Assembly: GCF_009296025.1 (NCBI RefSeq)
Contig: NZ_CP045178.1
Span: 2,356,001-2,420,000, forward strand
Origin: Streptomyces tsukubensis
GTDB lineage: Bacteria; Actinomycetota; Actinomycetes; Streptomycetales; Streptomycetaceae
Direction: 5' to 3'
Length of the DNA: 64,000 nt
Below the pieces are notes generated by a model, which had not been told where the DNA came from, made no database searches, and was given only the letters and a program-made list of their open reading frames with translations. The stretch's first letter is position 1; each line of letters opens with the position of its first letter. A program made the translations under genes and the position numbers. Below are positions 51,739 to 61,600 of this stretch, in pieces.

Positions 51739-52246
51739 GGCGCGCCCACCGCCCGTCTCCACCGAGGGCACCGGCCGCCCTCTCGGCCGGGGCCCCGACC
51801 ACCCGTCGTCTCGCCCGAGGCACCGGCCGCCCGCCGTCTCGCCCGAGGCACCGACCACCCGCCGTCTCACCCGAGGCACCGGCCGCCCGCCGTCTCGCCC
51901 GAGGCACCGGCCGCCCGTCGTCTCACCCGAGGCACCGACCACCCGTAGTGCCTGAGCCGCCGGCCGCCCCTCTCGACCGAGGCGCGTCAGGTGACGTGGG
52001 GCCGCCGTGCGCCCTGACGCGCGAGCGTGCGCGCCGAACGGGCCGAGGCTGCCGCGCTGTCCGGATGGCGGCCGGAACCACCAAGGCCGGGCGGCCCGTC
52101 CGTACCGCCGGGCCGCCCGGAGTGCGGGGGCACGATCCCACGTGGCGCAGATTTTGACCGTGCCTTGGTTAACTCGGTTGCGGTACGAGGGGTGAAGTGT
52201 CGGAGGATGGGGTACCGCCGACCTCCACCACTTCGATAGGCCTCGC
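51739..52246. other. Intergenic region with tandem repeats
   Basis: No gene seen. Contains the 28-bp array and, at its right end, the promoter region of the ABC exporter genes. Confidence 0.5.
51801..51948. repeat. Tandem repeat, 28-bp unit, five copies
   Basis: TCTCRCCCGAGGCACCG starts at 51809, 51837, 51865, 51893 and 51921, an exact 28-bp period; alternating variants read GGCCGCCCGCC and GACCACCCGTC. It lies just after the kinase stop. Confidence 0.8.
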
Positions 52247-53980
52247 GTGCTCATACGTCTTTTGCGGTCCTACCTCTCGCCGTACAAGCGGCCGATCGCC
52301 CTTCTCGTACTGTTGCAGCTCATTCAGACCTCCGCGGCCCTGTATCTGCCCACCCTGAACGCCGACATCATCGACAAGGGCGTGGTGAAGGGCGATACGG
52401 GCTACATCCTGGCCCTGGGCGCGGTCATGCTCGGTGTCACGTTGGTGCAGATGGTGGGCAACATCGGCGCCGTCTATCTGGGCGCGCGGACCGCCTCCGC
52501 GCTCGGCCGTGACGTGCGGGCCGCCGTCTTCGACCGCGTCCAGTCCTTCTCTGCGCGTGAGATGGGCCAGTTCGGGGCTCCGACGCTGATCACCAGGACG
52601 ACCAACGACGTCCAGCAGGTGCAGATGCTGGTGGTGATGACCTTCACGCTGATGGTCTCCGCGCCCATCATGTGTGTCGGCGGCATCGTGATGGCGCTCG
52701 GGCAGGACATTCCGCTCTCCGGAATCCTGCTCGCCGTCGTGCCGGTGCTCGCGGTGAGCGTGAGTCTGATCGTGCGCCGGATGCGGCCGCTCTTCCGCTC
52801 CATGCAGAAGCGGCTCGACACGGTCAACCGGGTGCTGCGTGAGCAGATCACCGGCAACCGCGTGATCCGCGCCTTCGTCCGCGACGCGTACGAGGGCACC
52901 AGGTTCGAGGGTGCCAACACCGAGCTGACGGACGTGTCGCTGAAGACCGGCCGGCTGATGGCACTGATGTTCCCGATCGTGATGACCGTCGTGAACGTCT
53001 CCAGCATCGCCGTCGTCTGGTTCGGCGCGCACCGCATCGACAGCGGCGGCATGGAGATCGGGGCCCTGACGGCGTTCCTCTCCTACCTGATGCAGATCGT
53101 GATGTCCGTCATGATGGCCACCTTCATGTTCATGATGGTGCCGCGCGCCGAGGTGTGCGCGGAGCGGATCGAGGAAGTCCTCGGTACGAGCAGCAGCGTG
53201 GTGCCGCCCGTCGCTCCCGTCGTGGAGCTGCGCAGCCACGGCCATCTTGAGGTCAGGGCGGCCGGTTTCCGCTATCCGGGGGCCGAGGAGCCCGTCCTGC
53301 GGGAGGTCTCGCTGGTGGCGAAGCCGGGTGAGATCACGGCCGTGATCGGCTCCACGGGCAGCGGCAAGTCCACGTTGCTCGGTCTCGTGCCAAGGCTTTT
53401 CGACGCGACGGACGGCGAGGTGCTGGTCGACGGTGTCGACGTACGCACGGTCGAACCCGCGCTGCTGGCGCGGACCGTCGGGTTCGTGCCGCAGAAGCCT
53501 TACCTGTTCTCGGGCACGGTCGCGACCAACCTTCGGTACGGCAATCCGGACGCCACCGACGAGGAGCTGTGGCACGCGCTCGACGTCGCCCAGGCGCGCG
53601 GGTTCGTCGAGGGGCTCGACGGCGGGCTCGACGCCCCGGTGGCGCAGGGCGGTACCAATGTGTCCGGCGGTCAGCGTCAGCGGCTCGCCATCGCGCGGAC
53701 CCTGGTGCGGCGTCCGGAGATCTACCTCTTCGACGACTCGTTCTCCGCGCTGGACTACGCGACGGACGCGGCGCTGCGCGCGGCGCTCGCCGAGGAGACG
53801 GCGCGGGCGACGGTGGTGATCGTCGCCCAGCGGGTGTCGACCATCCGCGACGCGGACCGCATCGTCGTACTCGACGAGGGCCGGGTGGTGGGGACGGGGC
53901 GCCATCGCGAGCTGATGGAGGGCAATGAAACCTACCGGGAGATCGTGCTCTCCCAGCTGACGGAAGCGGAGGCAGCCTGA
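52247..53980 (+). CDS. ABC exporter half-transporter with degenerate catalytic site
   Basis: 577 residues from GTG at 52247. Six-helix exporter domain (residues about 1-320: YKRPIALLVLLQLIQTSAALYLPTLNADIIDKG...) and nucleotide-binding domain: Walker A GSTGSGKSTLL, signature NVSGGQRQRLAIARTL, Walker B IYLFDDSFSALD, H-loop AQRVSTI (His replaced by Gln). The catalytic Glu after Walker B is Asp and the switch His is lost, which marks the degenerate half of heterodimeric exporters (TM287/288, BmrCD). The partner follows with a TGATG overlap. Confidence 0.88.
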   Translation: MLIRLLRSYLSPYKRPIALLVLLQLIQTSAALYLPTLNADIIDKGVVKGDTGYILALGAVMLGVTLVQMVGNIGAVYLGARTASALGRDVRAAVFDRVQSFSAREMGQFGAPTLITRTTNDVQQVQMLVVMTFTLMVSAPIMCVGGIVMALGQDIPLSGILLAVVPVLAVSVSLIVRRMRPLFRSMQKRLDTVNRVLREQITGNRVIRAFVRDAYEGTRFEGANTELTDVSLKTGRLMALMFPIVMTVVNVSSIAVVWFGAHRIDSGGMEIGALTAFLSYLMQIVMSVMMATFMFMMVPRAEVCAERIEEVLGTSSSVVPPVAPVVELRSHGHLEVRAAGFRYPGAEEPVLREVSLVAKPGEITAVIGSTGSGKSTLLGLVPRLFDATDGEVLVDGVDVRTVEPALLARTVGFVPQKPYLFSGTVATNLRYGNPDATDEELWHALDVAQARGFVEGLDGGLDAPVAQGGTNVSGGQRQRLAIARTLVRRPEIYLFDDSFSALDYATDAALRAALAEETARATVVIVAQRVSTIRDADRIVVLDEGRVVGTGRHRELMEGNETYREIVLSQLTEAEAA

Positions 53981-55905
53981 TGGCCGGGCCGGGTGGACGA
54001 ATGGCGGCCGGCGCGTCCGGGCAGCGTTCGATGGATTTCAAGGGGTCGAGCACCCGTCTGCTGTCACGGTTCAAACCCGAGCGCGGGACGCTCTGGTTGA
54101 TGCTCACGGCGGCGGTGCTGAGCGTCGCGTGTTCCGTGATCGGACCGAAGATCCTTGGCCGGGCGACCGACCTGATCTTCGGCGGGATCATCGGGCGCGG
54201 GATGCCCTCGGGCCTCACCAAGGACCAGGCGGTGCGGGCGGCGCGAGAGCGGGGCGACGGCAGGACCGCGGATCTGCTCTCCGGGATGGACTTCACGCCG
54301 GGCAAGGGCATCGATTTCGACAGGATCGGCACCGTTCTGCTGCTGGCCCTCGTGATGTTCCTGGCGGCCGGGCTGCTGATGGCGGTCTCCACCCGGCTGT
54401 CGAACCGGGTGATCAACCGGGTGGTCTTCCGGATGCGTGAGGACGTCCAGACGAAGCTGTCGCGGCTGCCGCTCTCGTACTTCGACAAGCGTCAGCGCGG
54501 TGAGGTGCTGAGCCGGGCCACGAACGACATCGACAACATCTCGCAGACGCTCCAGCAGAGCACGGGCCAGCTCGTGAACTCACTGCTCACCATCGTCGGC
54601 GTGCTGGTGATGATGTTCTGGATCTCGCCGCTGCTCGCGCTGGTGGCGCTGGTGACGGTGCCGCTCTCCGCGTTGGTGGCCGCCCGGGTCGGCAAGCGGT
54701 CGCAGCCGCAGTTCGTACGGCAGTGGCGGACCACGGGGAAGCTGAACGCCCATGTGGAGGAGATGTACACGGGGCACGCCCTGGTGAAGGTGTTCGGGCG
54801 CCAGGAGGAGTCGGCGAAATCCTTCGCCGAGCAGAACGAGGCGTTGTACGAGGCCGCGTTCAAGGCGCAGTTCAACAGCGGCATCATGCAGCCGCTGATG
54901 ATGTTCGTGTCGAACCTGAACTACGTGCTCGTCGCGGTCGTCGGCGGTCTGCGGGTGGCCTCGGGCGCGCTCTCCATCGGTGACGTGCAGGCGTTCGTGC
55001 AGTACTCGCGGCAGTTCTCGCAGCCGCTGACGCAGGTCGCCTCGATGGCCAACCTCATCCAGTCGGGCGTCGCTTCCGCCGAGCGGGTCTTCGAACTCCT
55101 CGACGCGGACGAGCAGAGCGCGGACCCCGTACCCGCCGAGCGCCCCGACGTGGTGCGCGGCAGGGTCGAGCTGGAGCACGTGTCGTTCCGCTACGAGGAG
55201 GACAAGCCGCTCATCGAGGATCTGTCGCTCGCGGTGGAGCCAGGACACACGGTGGCCATCGTCGGCCCGACAGGCGCGGGCAAGACGACGCTGGTCAATC
55301 TGCTGATGAGGTTCTACGACGTCACCGCGGGCCGGATCACCCTGGACGGTGTCGACATCGCGCGGATGACCCGTGACGATCTGCGGGCCGGGATCGGCAT
55401 GGTGCTCCAGGACACCTGGCTGTTCGGCGGGACCATCGCGGAGAACATCGCGTACGGGGCGCCGAAGGACGTCACACGTGAGCAGATCGAGGAGGCGGCC
55501 GCCGCTGCCCACGCGGACCGTTTCGTCCGTACGCTGCCCGAGGGCTACGACACGGTGATCGATGACGAGGGTACCGGGGTCAGCGCGGGCGAGAAGCAGC
55601 TCATCACCATCGCGCGGGCGTTCCTCTCCGATCCGGTGATCCTGGTTCTCGACGAGGCGACCAGTTCGGTGGACACCCGTACCGAGGTGCTGATCCAGAA
55701 GGCGATGGCGAAGCTGGCGCACGGCCGCACCAGTTTCGTGATCGCCCACCGTCTCTCGACCATCAGGGACGCGGACACCATCCTGGTGATGGAGAACGGT
55801 TCGATCGTCGAACAGGGCACGCACGACGACCTGTTGTCAGCCGAAGGCGCCTACGCGCGGCTCTACGCGGCACAGTTCGCCCAGGCGGTGGCCGAGGTCG
55901 ACTGA
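53980..55905 (+). CDS. ABC exporter half-transporter, catalytic partner
   Basis: 641 residues. Exporter membrane domain with a long insertion between the first two helices (GRGMPSGLTKDQAVRAARERGDGRTADLLSGMDFTPGKGIDFDRIG, about 70-110), then Walker A GPTGAGKTTLVNLL, Walker B ILVLDEATSSVD with normal Glu, and switch AHRLSTI with normal His. Its signature is the degenerate one (GVSAGEKQLITIARAF), as expected for the partner of the preceding subunit. Substrate unknown; it lies outside the island and need not serve the cluster. Confidence 0.88.
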   Translation: MAGPGGRMAAGASGQRSMDFKGSSTRLLSRFKPERGTLWLMLTAAVLSVACSVIGPKILGRATDLIFGGIIGRGMPSGLTKDQAVRAARERGDGRTADLLSGMDFTPGKGIDFDRIGTVLLLALVMFLAAGLLMAVSTRLSNRVINRVVFRMREDVQTKLSRLPLSYFDKRQRGEVLSRATNDIDNISQTLQQSTGQLVNSLLTIVGVLVMMFWISPLLALVALVTVPLSALVAARVGKRSQPQFVRQWRTTGKLNAHVEEMYTGHALVKVFGRQEESAKSFAEQNEALYEAAFKAQFNSGIMQPLMMFVSNLNYVLVAVVGGLRVASGALSIGDVQAFVQYSRQFSQPLTQVASMANLIQSGVASAERVFELLDADEQSADPVPAERPDVVRGRVELEHVSFRYEEDKPLIEDLSLAVEPGHTVAIVGPTGAGKTTLVNLLMRFYDVTAGRITLDGVDIARMTRDDLRAGIGMVLQDTWLFGGTIAENIAYGAPKDVTREQIEEAAAAAHADRFVRTLPEGYDTVIDDEGTGVSAGEKQLITIARAFLSDPVILVLDEATSSVDTRTEVLIQKAMAKLAHGRTSFVIAHRLSTIRDADTILVMENGSIVEQGTHDDLLSAEGAYARLYAAQFAQAVAEVD

Positions 55906-56103
55906 TCGGCCGCCGCCACGCGAGCAAGCGCGGCAGAACCGTACGCCCGCACACCCGTACGCTCCTGTGCGGGACGGGCGTACGGTGGCCGGGCGGGCAC
56001 GCGGTGTGTCCGACGTGGTGTTTCGTGACGCGGTGCCTGGCGGGGTCGGCGCCCGTGCCCGGCCGTCCGCCGGGTCCGTCCGCCGGGTCCTGGCCGTGTC
56101 CCG

Positions 56104-57381
56104 TCAGTCGAGGTAGCCGCGGAGTTGGTCCGCGAAGGTGTGGTCCCGGAGTTTGTTGAGGGTCTTCGACTCGATCTGGCGGATGCGTTCGCGTGTCACA
56201 CCGAAGATCCCGCCGATCTCCTCCAGGGTGCGGGGCCTCCCGTCGACCAGTCCGTAGCGGAGCTGTACGACCTTGCGTTCGCGTTCGCCGAGGGTGGAGA
56301 GGACGGCCTCCAGGTGTTCGCGCAGCAGCAGGAAGGCCGCTGATTCGACGGGTGAGGCCGCGTCCGAGTCCTCTATGAGGTCACCGAGGGCGACCTCGTC
56401 CTCCTCCCCCACGGGTGCGTGCAGCGAGACGGGTTCCTGGGCGAGCCGCAGGACCTCACCGACGCGGGCGGGCAACAGGTCGAGCTGGGCCGCGACCTCT
56501 TCGTGCGTCGGCTCGTAGCCGCGTTCCTGGAGCAGCCTGCGCTGTACTCGTACGACGCGGTTGATCAGCTCCACGACGTGGACGGGGACCCTGATGGTCC
56601 TTGCCTGGTCGGCGAGGGCGCGGGACATGGCCTGGCGGATCCACCAGGTGGCGTACGTCGAGAACTTGTAGCCGCGCGTGTAGTCGAACTTCTCAACCGC
56701 CCTGATCAGGCCGAGGTTTCCCTCCTGGACGAGGTCCAGCATGGTCAGCCCGCGGCCCACGTACCGTTTGGCGACGGAGACGACGAGGCGCAGATTCGAC
56801 TCGATGAGACGGCGTTTGGCCATCCGGCCGAGGACGACGAGCCGGTCCAGGTCGAGTGCGAGCCGCGAGTCCAGATCGCTCGACCCGGCGAGCCGTTCCT
56901 CGGCGAAGAGCCCCGCCTCGACGCGGCGGGCGAGGTCGACCTCGCCCGCGGCGGTCAGCAGGGGGATGCGGCCGATCTCCCGCAGGTACTGGCGGAACAG
57001 GTCGCTGGAGATGCCGGAGGCGTCACCGCGCAGGCGGGGTGCGGGCAGATCCACACGGTCGTCGGTCTCGTCCTCCGGGGAGGGGCGCACGGGAGCCTCC
57101 TCCAGTTGGGGCCCCGCGCCTCGCCGGCCTCCGGCGGGCTCGGGCGGGACGGGGGCGACGTGCGGCGGTTGGTCAGGGCCGGCCTCGGGCCGGACCGGTT
57201 CGGGCGGCGCCATGGGCCGGGCCGTCGTACCCGCCTCGGGAGACTCCGGGACCGGCCGCCGCGGCGGCGGCGCCGTCAGAGGGTCGGCCCGCGTCTGAGC
57301 GGCGATGTCCTTCTCGACGGCCGGGGGCGCGGCCGTGGAAACGGCGGCCCCGGTCTGGGTGGTGAGGGTCCGGGTCTGCAC
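56104..57381 (-). CDS. RNA polymerase sigma factor, primary-type (HrdB/RpoD-like)
   Basis: 425 residues. Regions in order: 1.2 [29 protein letters not shown] (about 125-155), 2 [79 protein letters not shown], 3 [30 protein letters not shown], and 4.2 [31 protein letters not shown]. The first 110 residues are Pro/Ala-rich and unlike the long acidic region 1.1 of HrdB. Probably one of the non-essential Hrd-type sigma factors. Confidence 0.88.
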   Translation of the reverse strand: MQTRTLTTQTGAAVSTAAPPAVEKDIAAQTRADPLTAPPPRRPVPESPEAGTTARPMAPPEPVRPEAGPDQPPHVAPVPPEPAGGRRGAGPQLEEAPVRPSPEDETDDRVDLPAPRLRGDASGISSDLFRQYLREIGRIPLLTAAGEVDLARRVEAGLFAEERLAGSSDLDSRLALDLDRLVVLGRMAKRRLIESNLRLVVSVAKRYVGRGLTMLDLVQEGNLGLIRAVEKFDYTRGYKFSTYATWWIRQAMSRALADQARTIRVPVHVVELINRVVRVQRRLLQERGYEPTHEEVAAQLDLLPARVGEVLRLAQEPVSLHAPVGEEDEVALGDLIEDSDAASPVESAAFLLLREHLEAVLSTLGERERKVVQLRYGLVDGRPRTLEEIGGIFGVTRERIRQIESKTLNKLRDHTFADQLRGYLD

Positions 57382-58074
57382 GGGGGGCGACCTCCAGTGT
57401 GATCGCTACCGGTTCGAGGACGTGTGACAGCGGGACGCGGACGGCGGCCTGGCCGCTGTCCGTCCCGTACACGATGAGCGGAACCGCGGGGGTGTCGGGC
57501 CCGCCACCGGCGGGCCGGCCGCGCTCCGAGACTCAGGCACCGCACTCCAGTGTGGGGTACGACACCAAGCCGCTACGAGGGGCGTGCGATGACTTTTTGA
57601 GTCCGGCCCGTAACCGCGTGGTTACTGTGCAGTGAGACGGCGGTTGCGGCGCTGACCGGCCCGTACGGGCATATCCAGGGGGCGCGTGCCCGCTGTAGGG
57701 CGCCGTGAGGGCACGCCGGGGAGGGGGCTCGTGGGGGCGTGCGCCGGGGAGGCGGGCGCGTGAGGTCGTGTGCCGGGGAGGCGGGCCCCTCGGCACACGA
57801 CCTCACGCGCCGTGCGGCTCGCCGTGTACGGGGCGGACGGGGGCCCGCCGGGCCTGGCCGGGTGACCGGATGGCCGGGTGACCGGATGGCCGGGTGACCG
57901 GATGGCCAGGTGACCGGGTGACCGGGTGACCGGGTGACCGGGTGGTTGGATGTCCGGGTGGTTGGATGTCCGGATGGCCGGGTGACCCGATGGCTGCGGC
58001 CCGCAGCGGCAGGGCCGTCCCGACCGGGTGGCCGGTGACCGGGCCGTCCGCTGACGCCTGGCCCCACGGCCCCG
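57382..58074. other. Intergenic region with tandem repeats
   Basis: About 690 bases with no gene. The part next to the sigma gene holds its promoter; TGTGGGGTACGAC and an AT-richer GATGACTTTTTGAG patch are near 57550-57600. The right half is the GTGACCGG repeat array. Confidence 0.5.
57855..57992. repeat. Tandem minisatellite of 8/16-bp units
   Basis: Three 16-bp units GACCGGATGGCCGGGT, then four 8-bp units GACCGGGT, then two 16-bp units GGTTGGATGTCCGGGT, then one more of the first kind. There are no spacers, so it is not a CRISPR. It lies downstream of dnaG. Confidence 0.8.
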
Positions 58075-59991
58075 TCAGAGCGCGGCGGCGCCCTGGTCCT
58101 TGAGGGCCTTGCCGTACTGCTGGAGTACCCAGAGTTCGTTCTGTACGACGGCCGCCTTTGCCGGGTCGCCGCCGGAGCCGAGGCGCGTCAGTGAGCCCTG
58201 GACGTCCCTGACGCGGCGCTCCACGGCGCGCTGGCGTACGCGGACCAGTTGTTCGCCCGCGTAGACCTCGTCGACGCTCTTGCAGAGGATGGCCTCGACG
58301 GCCAGCTCGGTGACCATGGCCCGCACGGTGTCGTCGGGGGCCGTCTCCCGCACCCGGGTCAGGTACTCGGTGGCGTCCCGCACGCCCTCTTCCGCGCCGC
58401 CCGCCTCCTCGATGGTCTGGCGCACGGCGGCGTACGGCGGGGCGGTGAACTCGTCGACGCCGTACGCGTCGAAGGCCGGTGAGACCAGCTCGGGGCGTTG
58501 GAGGGCGAGCTTCAGCAGTTCACGTTCGGTGCGGTGGGCGGGGCTGCGGAGATTGAGCGCGGGTCCGGAAGGAGGCCTGGGCGTCTCGAACGACTCCGGT
58601 GTCCTGCCCTGCTGCTGCGGGCCGCGTCCGCCGCGCTCGCTGTCGCCGCCCTGGCCCTTGCCCCGTGCCCAGCGGGCGATCTGGCCGACCCGGCGGACGA
58701 CGAACTGCGTGTCGAGGATGCCGAGCATCCCCGCGAGCTGGACGGCCACCTCGTGCTGCGAGGCGGTGTTCTTGATGCGGGCGACGACGGGGGCCGCCTC
58801 GTCCAGCGCGGCGGCGCGGCCGGCGGGGGTCTCCAGGTCGTAACGCGAGACGATCTGGCGCAGCGCGAACTCGAAGAGCGGCACGCGCGGCTCGACCAGC
58901 TCCCGGACTGCCTCCTCGCCCTTGGTCAGTCGCAGGTCACAGGGGTCCATGCCGTCGGGGGCCACGGCGATGTACGTCTCGGCTGCGAACTTCTGGTCGT
59001 CCTCGAAGGCCCGCAGCGCCGCCTTCTGTCCGGCCGCGTCACCGTCGAAGGTGAAGATCACCCGGGCGCTTCCGTTGTCCATGAGCAGACGGCGGAGGAT
59101 CTTGATGTGGTCGACGCCGAAGGCCGTGCCCGAGGTGGCGACGGCTGTGGTGATCCCGGACAGATGGCAGGCCATCACGTCCGTGTATCCCTCGACCAGG
59201 ACCGCGCGGCTGGTCTTGGCGATCTCCTTCTTGGCGAGGTCGATGCCGTAGAGCACTTGGGACTTGCGGTAGATGGGGGTCTCTGGGGTGTTCAGATACT
59301 TGGGGCCGTTGTCGTCGTCGCGCAGCTTGCGGGCGCCGAAGCCGACGACCTCGCCGCCGATGTCCTTGATCGGCCACATGAGCCGGCCGCGGAACCGGTC
59401 GATGGGGCCGCGCCTGCCGTCCTGGGAGAGACCGGAGAGGATCAGCTCCGTGTCGCTGAACCCCTTGCCTCGCAGGAAGCGGGTGAGGTGGTCCCAGCCC
59501 GCCGGGCTGTAGCCGACGCCGAAATGGTGGGCGGCGGCCTGGTCGAAGCCGCGCTCCGCGAGGAACTTCCTGCCGATCTCGGCCTCGGCGCCGCCCAACT
59601 GCTCCTCGTAGAACTGCGCGGCGATCTTGTGGGCCTCGACGAGACGGATGCGTTCACCGCGCTGGGAGGCCGGGTTGTACCCGCCCTCCTCGTACCGCAG
59701 CGTGATGCCGGCCTGCCCCGCGAGCCGCTCGACCACCTCGGAGAAGGAGAGGTGGTCGATCTTCATCACGAAGGTGATGGTGTCGCCGCCCTCCTGGCAG
59801 CCGAAGCAGTGGAACAGTCCCTTACTGGGGCTGACCTGGAAGGACGGGGATTTCTCGTCGTGGAAGGGGCAGAGACCCTTGAGGTTGCCGCCGCCCGCGT
59901 TACGCAGTTGCAGATACTCGGAGACGACGGCGTCGATCGGGACCGCGTCCCGTACCGCCTTCACGTCCTCGTCATTGATCCTGCCTGCCAC
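58075..59991 (-). CDS. dnaG: DNA primase
   Basis: 638 residues. N-terminal CHC2 zinc finger: CPFHDEKSPSFQVSPSKGLFHCFGCQEGGD (about 40-70). RNA polymerase/Toprim domain with VLVEGYTDVMACHLSGITTAVATSGTAFG (about 255-285) and FTFDGDAAGQKAALRAFE (about 305-325), then a C-terminal DnaB-interacting region after a Gly/Pro-rich linker (about 445-475). Makes replication primers. A housekeeping landmark showing that the right flank is core chromosome. Confidence 0.96.
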   Translation of the reverse strand: MAGRINDEDVKAVRDAVPIDAVVSEYLQLRNAGGGNLKGLCPFHDEKSPSFQVSPSKGLFHCFGCQEGGDTITFVMKIDHLSFSEVVERLAGQAGITLRYEEGGYNPASQRGERIRLVEAHKIAAQFYEEQLGGAEAEIGRKFLAERGFDQAAAHHFGVGYSPAGWDHLTRFLRGKGFSDTELILSGLSQDGRRGPIDRFRGRLMWPIKDIGGEVVGFGARKLRDDDNGPKYLNTPETPIYRKSQVLYGIDLAKKEIAKTSRAVLVEGYTDVMACHLSGITTAVATSGTAFGVDHIKILRRLLMDNGSARVIFTFDGDAAGQKAALRAFEDDQKFAAETYIAVAPDGMDPCDLRLTKGEEAVRELVEPRVPLFEFALRQIVSRYDLETPAGRAAALDEAAPVVARIKNTASQHEVAVQLAGMLGILDTQFVVRRVGQIARWARGKGQGGDSERGGRGPQQQGRTPESFETPRPPSGPALNLRSPAHRTERELLKLALQRPELVSPAFDAYGVDEFTAPPYAAVRQTIEEAGGAEEGVRDATEYLTRVRETAPDDTVRAMVTELAVEAILCKSVDEVYAGEQLVRVRQRAVERRVRDVQGSLTRLGSGGDPAKAAVVQNELWVLQQYGKALKDQGAAAL

Positions 59992-60042
59992 GCGGAAATT
60001 CTACGGCTCCGCTCGGACACTCTTGGCCTGCCCCTCCCCCGT

Positions 60043-61326
60043 TCAGTCCATGGGAAGCGATGCGAAGTCGATCGAGGGGTCGGCCAGGGCGTGCGGATCG
60101 GGGCGTGCGCCGGACCTGATCAGCTCCTGGATCGGCCCTGTGACGTCCCACACATTGACGTTCATCCCCGCGAGCACCCGGCCCTCGGACAGCCAGAACG
60201 CGATGAACTGCCGCTTGCCCGCGTCGCCCCGGATCAGGACCTGGTCGTACGAACCGGGCGGCGCGTAGCCGGAGTACTCGATGCCGACGTCGTACTGGTC
60301 GGAGAAGAAGTACGGCACCCGGTCGTACGTCACGTCCTGGCCGAGCATCGCGCGCGCCGCGGCCGGGCCGCCGTTCAGCGCGTTGGCCCAGTGCTCGACG
60401 CGCAGCGGGGTGCCGTGCTGGTCGGCGCCGGGGAAGAACGCGAGCGGCACGGAGGCCACGTCGCCCGCGGCGTAGATGTCGGGGTCCGAGGTGCGCAGCG
60501 ACGTGTCGACGGAGATGCCGCCGCCCGCGTCGGGCCCCGCGAGGGTGAGACCCGCCGCTTCCGCCAGCGCGGTGCGCGGGGCCGCGCCGATCGCGGCGAG
60601 CACGTCGTGGGCGGGGTGTTCCTCGCCGTCGTCGGTGTGGGCGGCGAGGACCATGCCGTCCTGGCCGCTGATCTCGGTGAGACTGGCGCCGAAGTGGAAC
60701 CGCACACCGTGGTCACGGTGCAGATCGGCGAAGAGCCTGCCGACCTCGGGGCCGACGGCCTGGTGCAGTGGCGTCGCCTGGGGTTCGACGACGGTGACCT
60801 CGGCTCCGTATCCGCGTGCGGCCGCCGCGACCTCAAGTCCGATCCAACCGCCGCCCGCGATCAGCAGATGGCCGTTGTCCCTGCCCAGGGTGGCGAGGAC
60901 CCTGCGCAGCCGCTCGGCGTGGGCCAGGCGCCGCAGGTGGTGGACGCCGGCGAGGTCGGTGCCGGGGATGTCGAGCCTGCGCGGCTCGGAACCGGTGGCG
61001 AGCAGCAGTTTGTCGTAGCGCAGCAGAGTGCCGTCTCCAAGGGTGACGGTGTGCTCGGCGCGATCCAGCTGGACGGCGGGCTGACCCAGGTGCAGTTCGA
61101 CGTCCGCCCCCGCGTACCAGGCGGGATCGTGCACGAAGACGCTGTCGCGCTCCTCCTTGCCGAGCAGGTATCCCTTGGAGAGCGACGGGCGTTCGTAGGG
61201 GTGGTCGCGCTCGTCGCAGACGAGGATCACCCGGCCGGTGAACCCCTCGGCGCGAAGCGTCTCGGCCGCCTTGGCGCCGGCCAGCCCTCCTCCGACGATG
61301 ACGAACGTCTGATGCGCGTCGACCAC
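60043..61326 (-). CDS. NAD(P)/FAD-dependent oxidoreductase (ferredoxin reductase-like)
   Basis: 427 residues from GTG at 61326 with AGGAGG 6 bases upstream. FAD motif FVIVGGGLAGAKAAETLRAEGFTGRVILVCDE (about 6-37), NAD motif LLIAGGGWIGLEVAAAARGYGAEVTVVE (about 145-172), and IYAAGDVA (about 270). The C-terminal reductase domain has VEHWANALNGG and FFSDQYDVGIEYSGYA. Its electron acceptor (a ferredoxin or rubredoxin) is not nearby. Confidence 0.88.
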   Translation of the reverse strand: MVDAHQTFVIVGGGLAGAKAAETLRAEGFTGRVILVCDERDHPYERPSLSKGYLLGKEERDSVFVHDPAWYAGADVELHLGQPAVQLDRAEHTVTLGDGTLLRYDKLLLATGSEPRRLDIPGTDLAGVHHLRRLAHAERLRRVLATLGRDNGHLLIAGGGWIGLEVAAAARGYGAEVTVVEPQATPLHQAVGPEVGRLFADLHRDHGVRFHFGASLTEISGQDGMVLAAHTDDGEEHPAHDVLAAIGAAPRTALAEAAGLTLAGPDAGGGISVDTSLRTSDPDIYAAGDVASVPLAFFPGADQHGTPLRVEHWANALNGGPAAARAMLGQDVTYDRVPYFFSDQYDVGIEYSGYAPPGSYDQVLIRGDAGKRQFIAFWLSEGRVLAGMNVNVWDVTGPIQELIRSGARPDPHALADPSIDFASLPMD

Positions 61327-61600
61327 GTGAAGCCTCCTTGTTGCCTTGCCCACAGCCTCATAGCCGAGCGTCCCGCACGGAGCGTGATGGGGGAAGAGGG
61401 AGCGGACCGATCGGGCCACATCTCGTCACACCCAGTGTTCACCCGGCGATCTGACGGACCGTATCCCAGGGGGTCACGGGAGGGCCGGGCGGGCGACCAG
61501 ACGGCTTGCCTTCCAGCGACCCTACGCCCGCGAGGTGGCTCCCTCGCCCCTTAGGGGTCCTTGCAATATGGGCGCCCGCGCTGGTGAGCGGCCGGTGCCG

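Noticed and set aside
51801..51948. CRISPR array
   Set aside because: Repeats are directly tandem with no unique spacers, and no cas genes are near. The same applies to 50060-50185, 57855-57992 and 63618-63684.
58498..61554. A 1018-codon plus-strand frame opposite dnaG and the ferredoxin reductase-like gene
   Set aside because: It is antisense to two strongly supported genes and has no motif.
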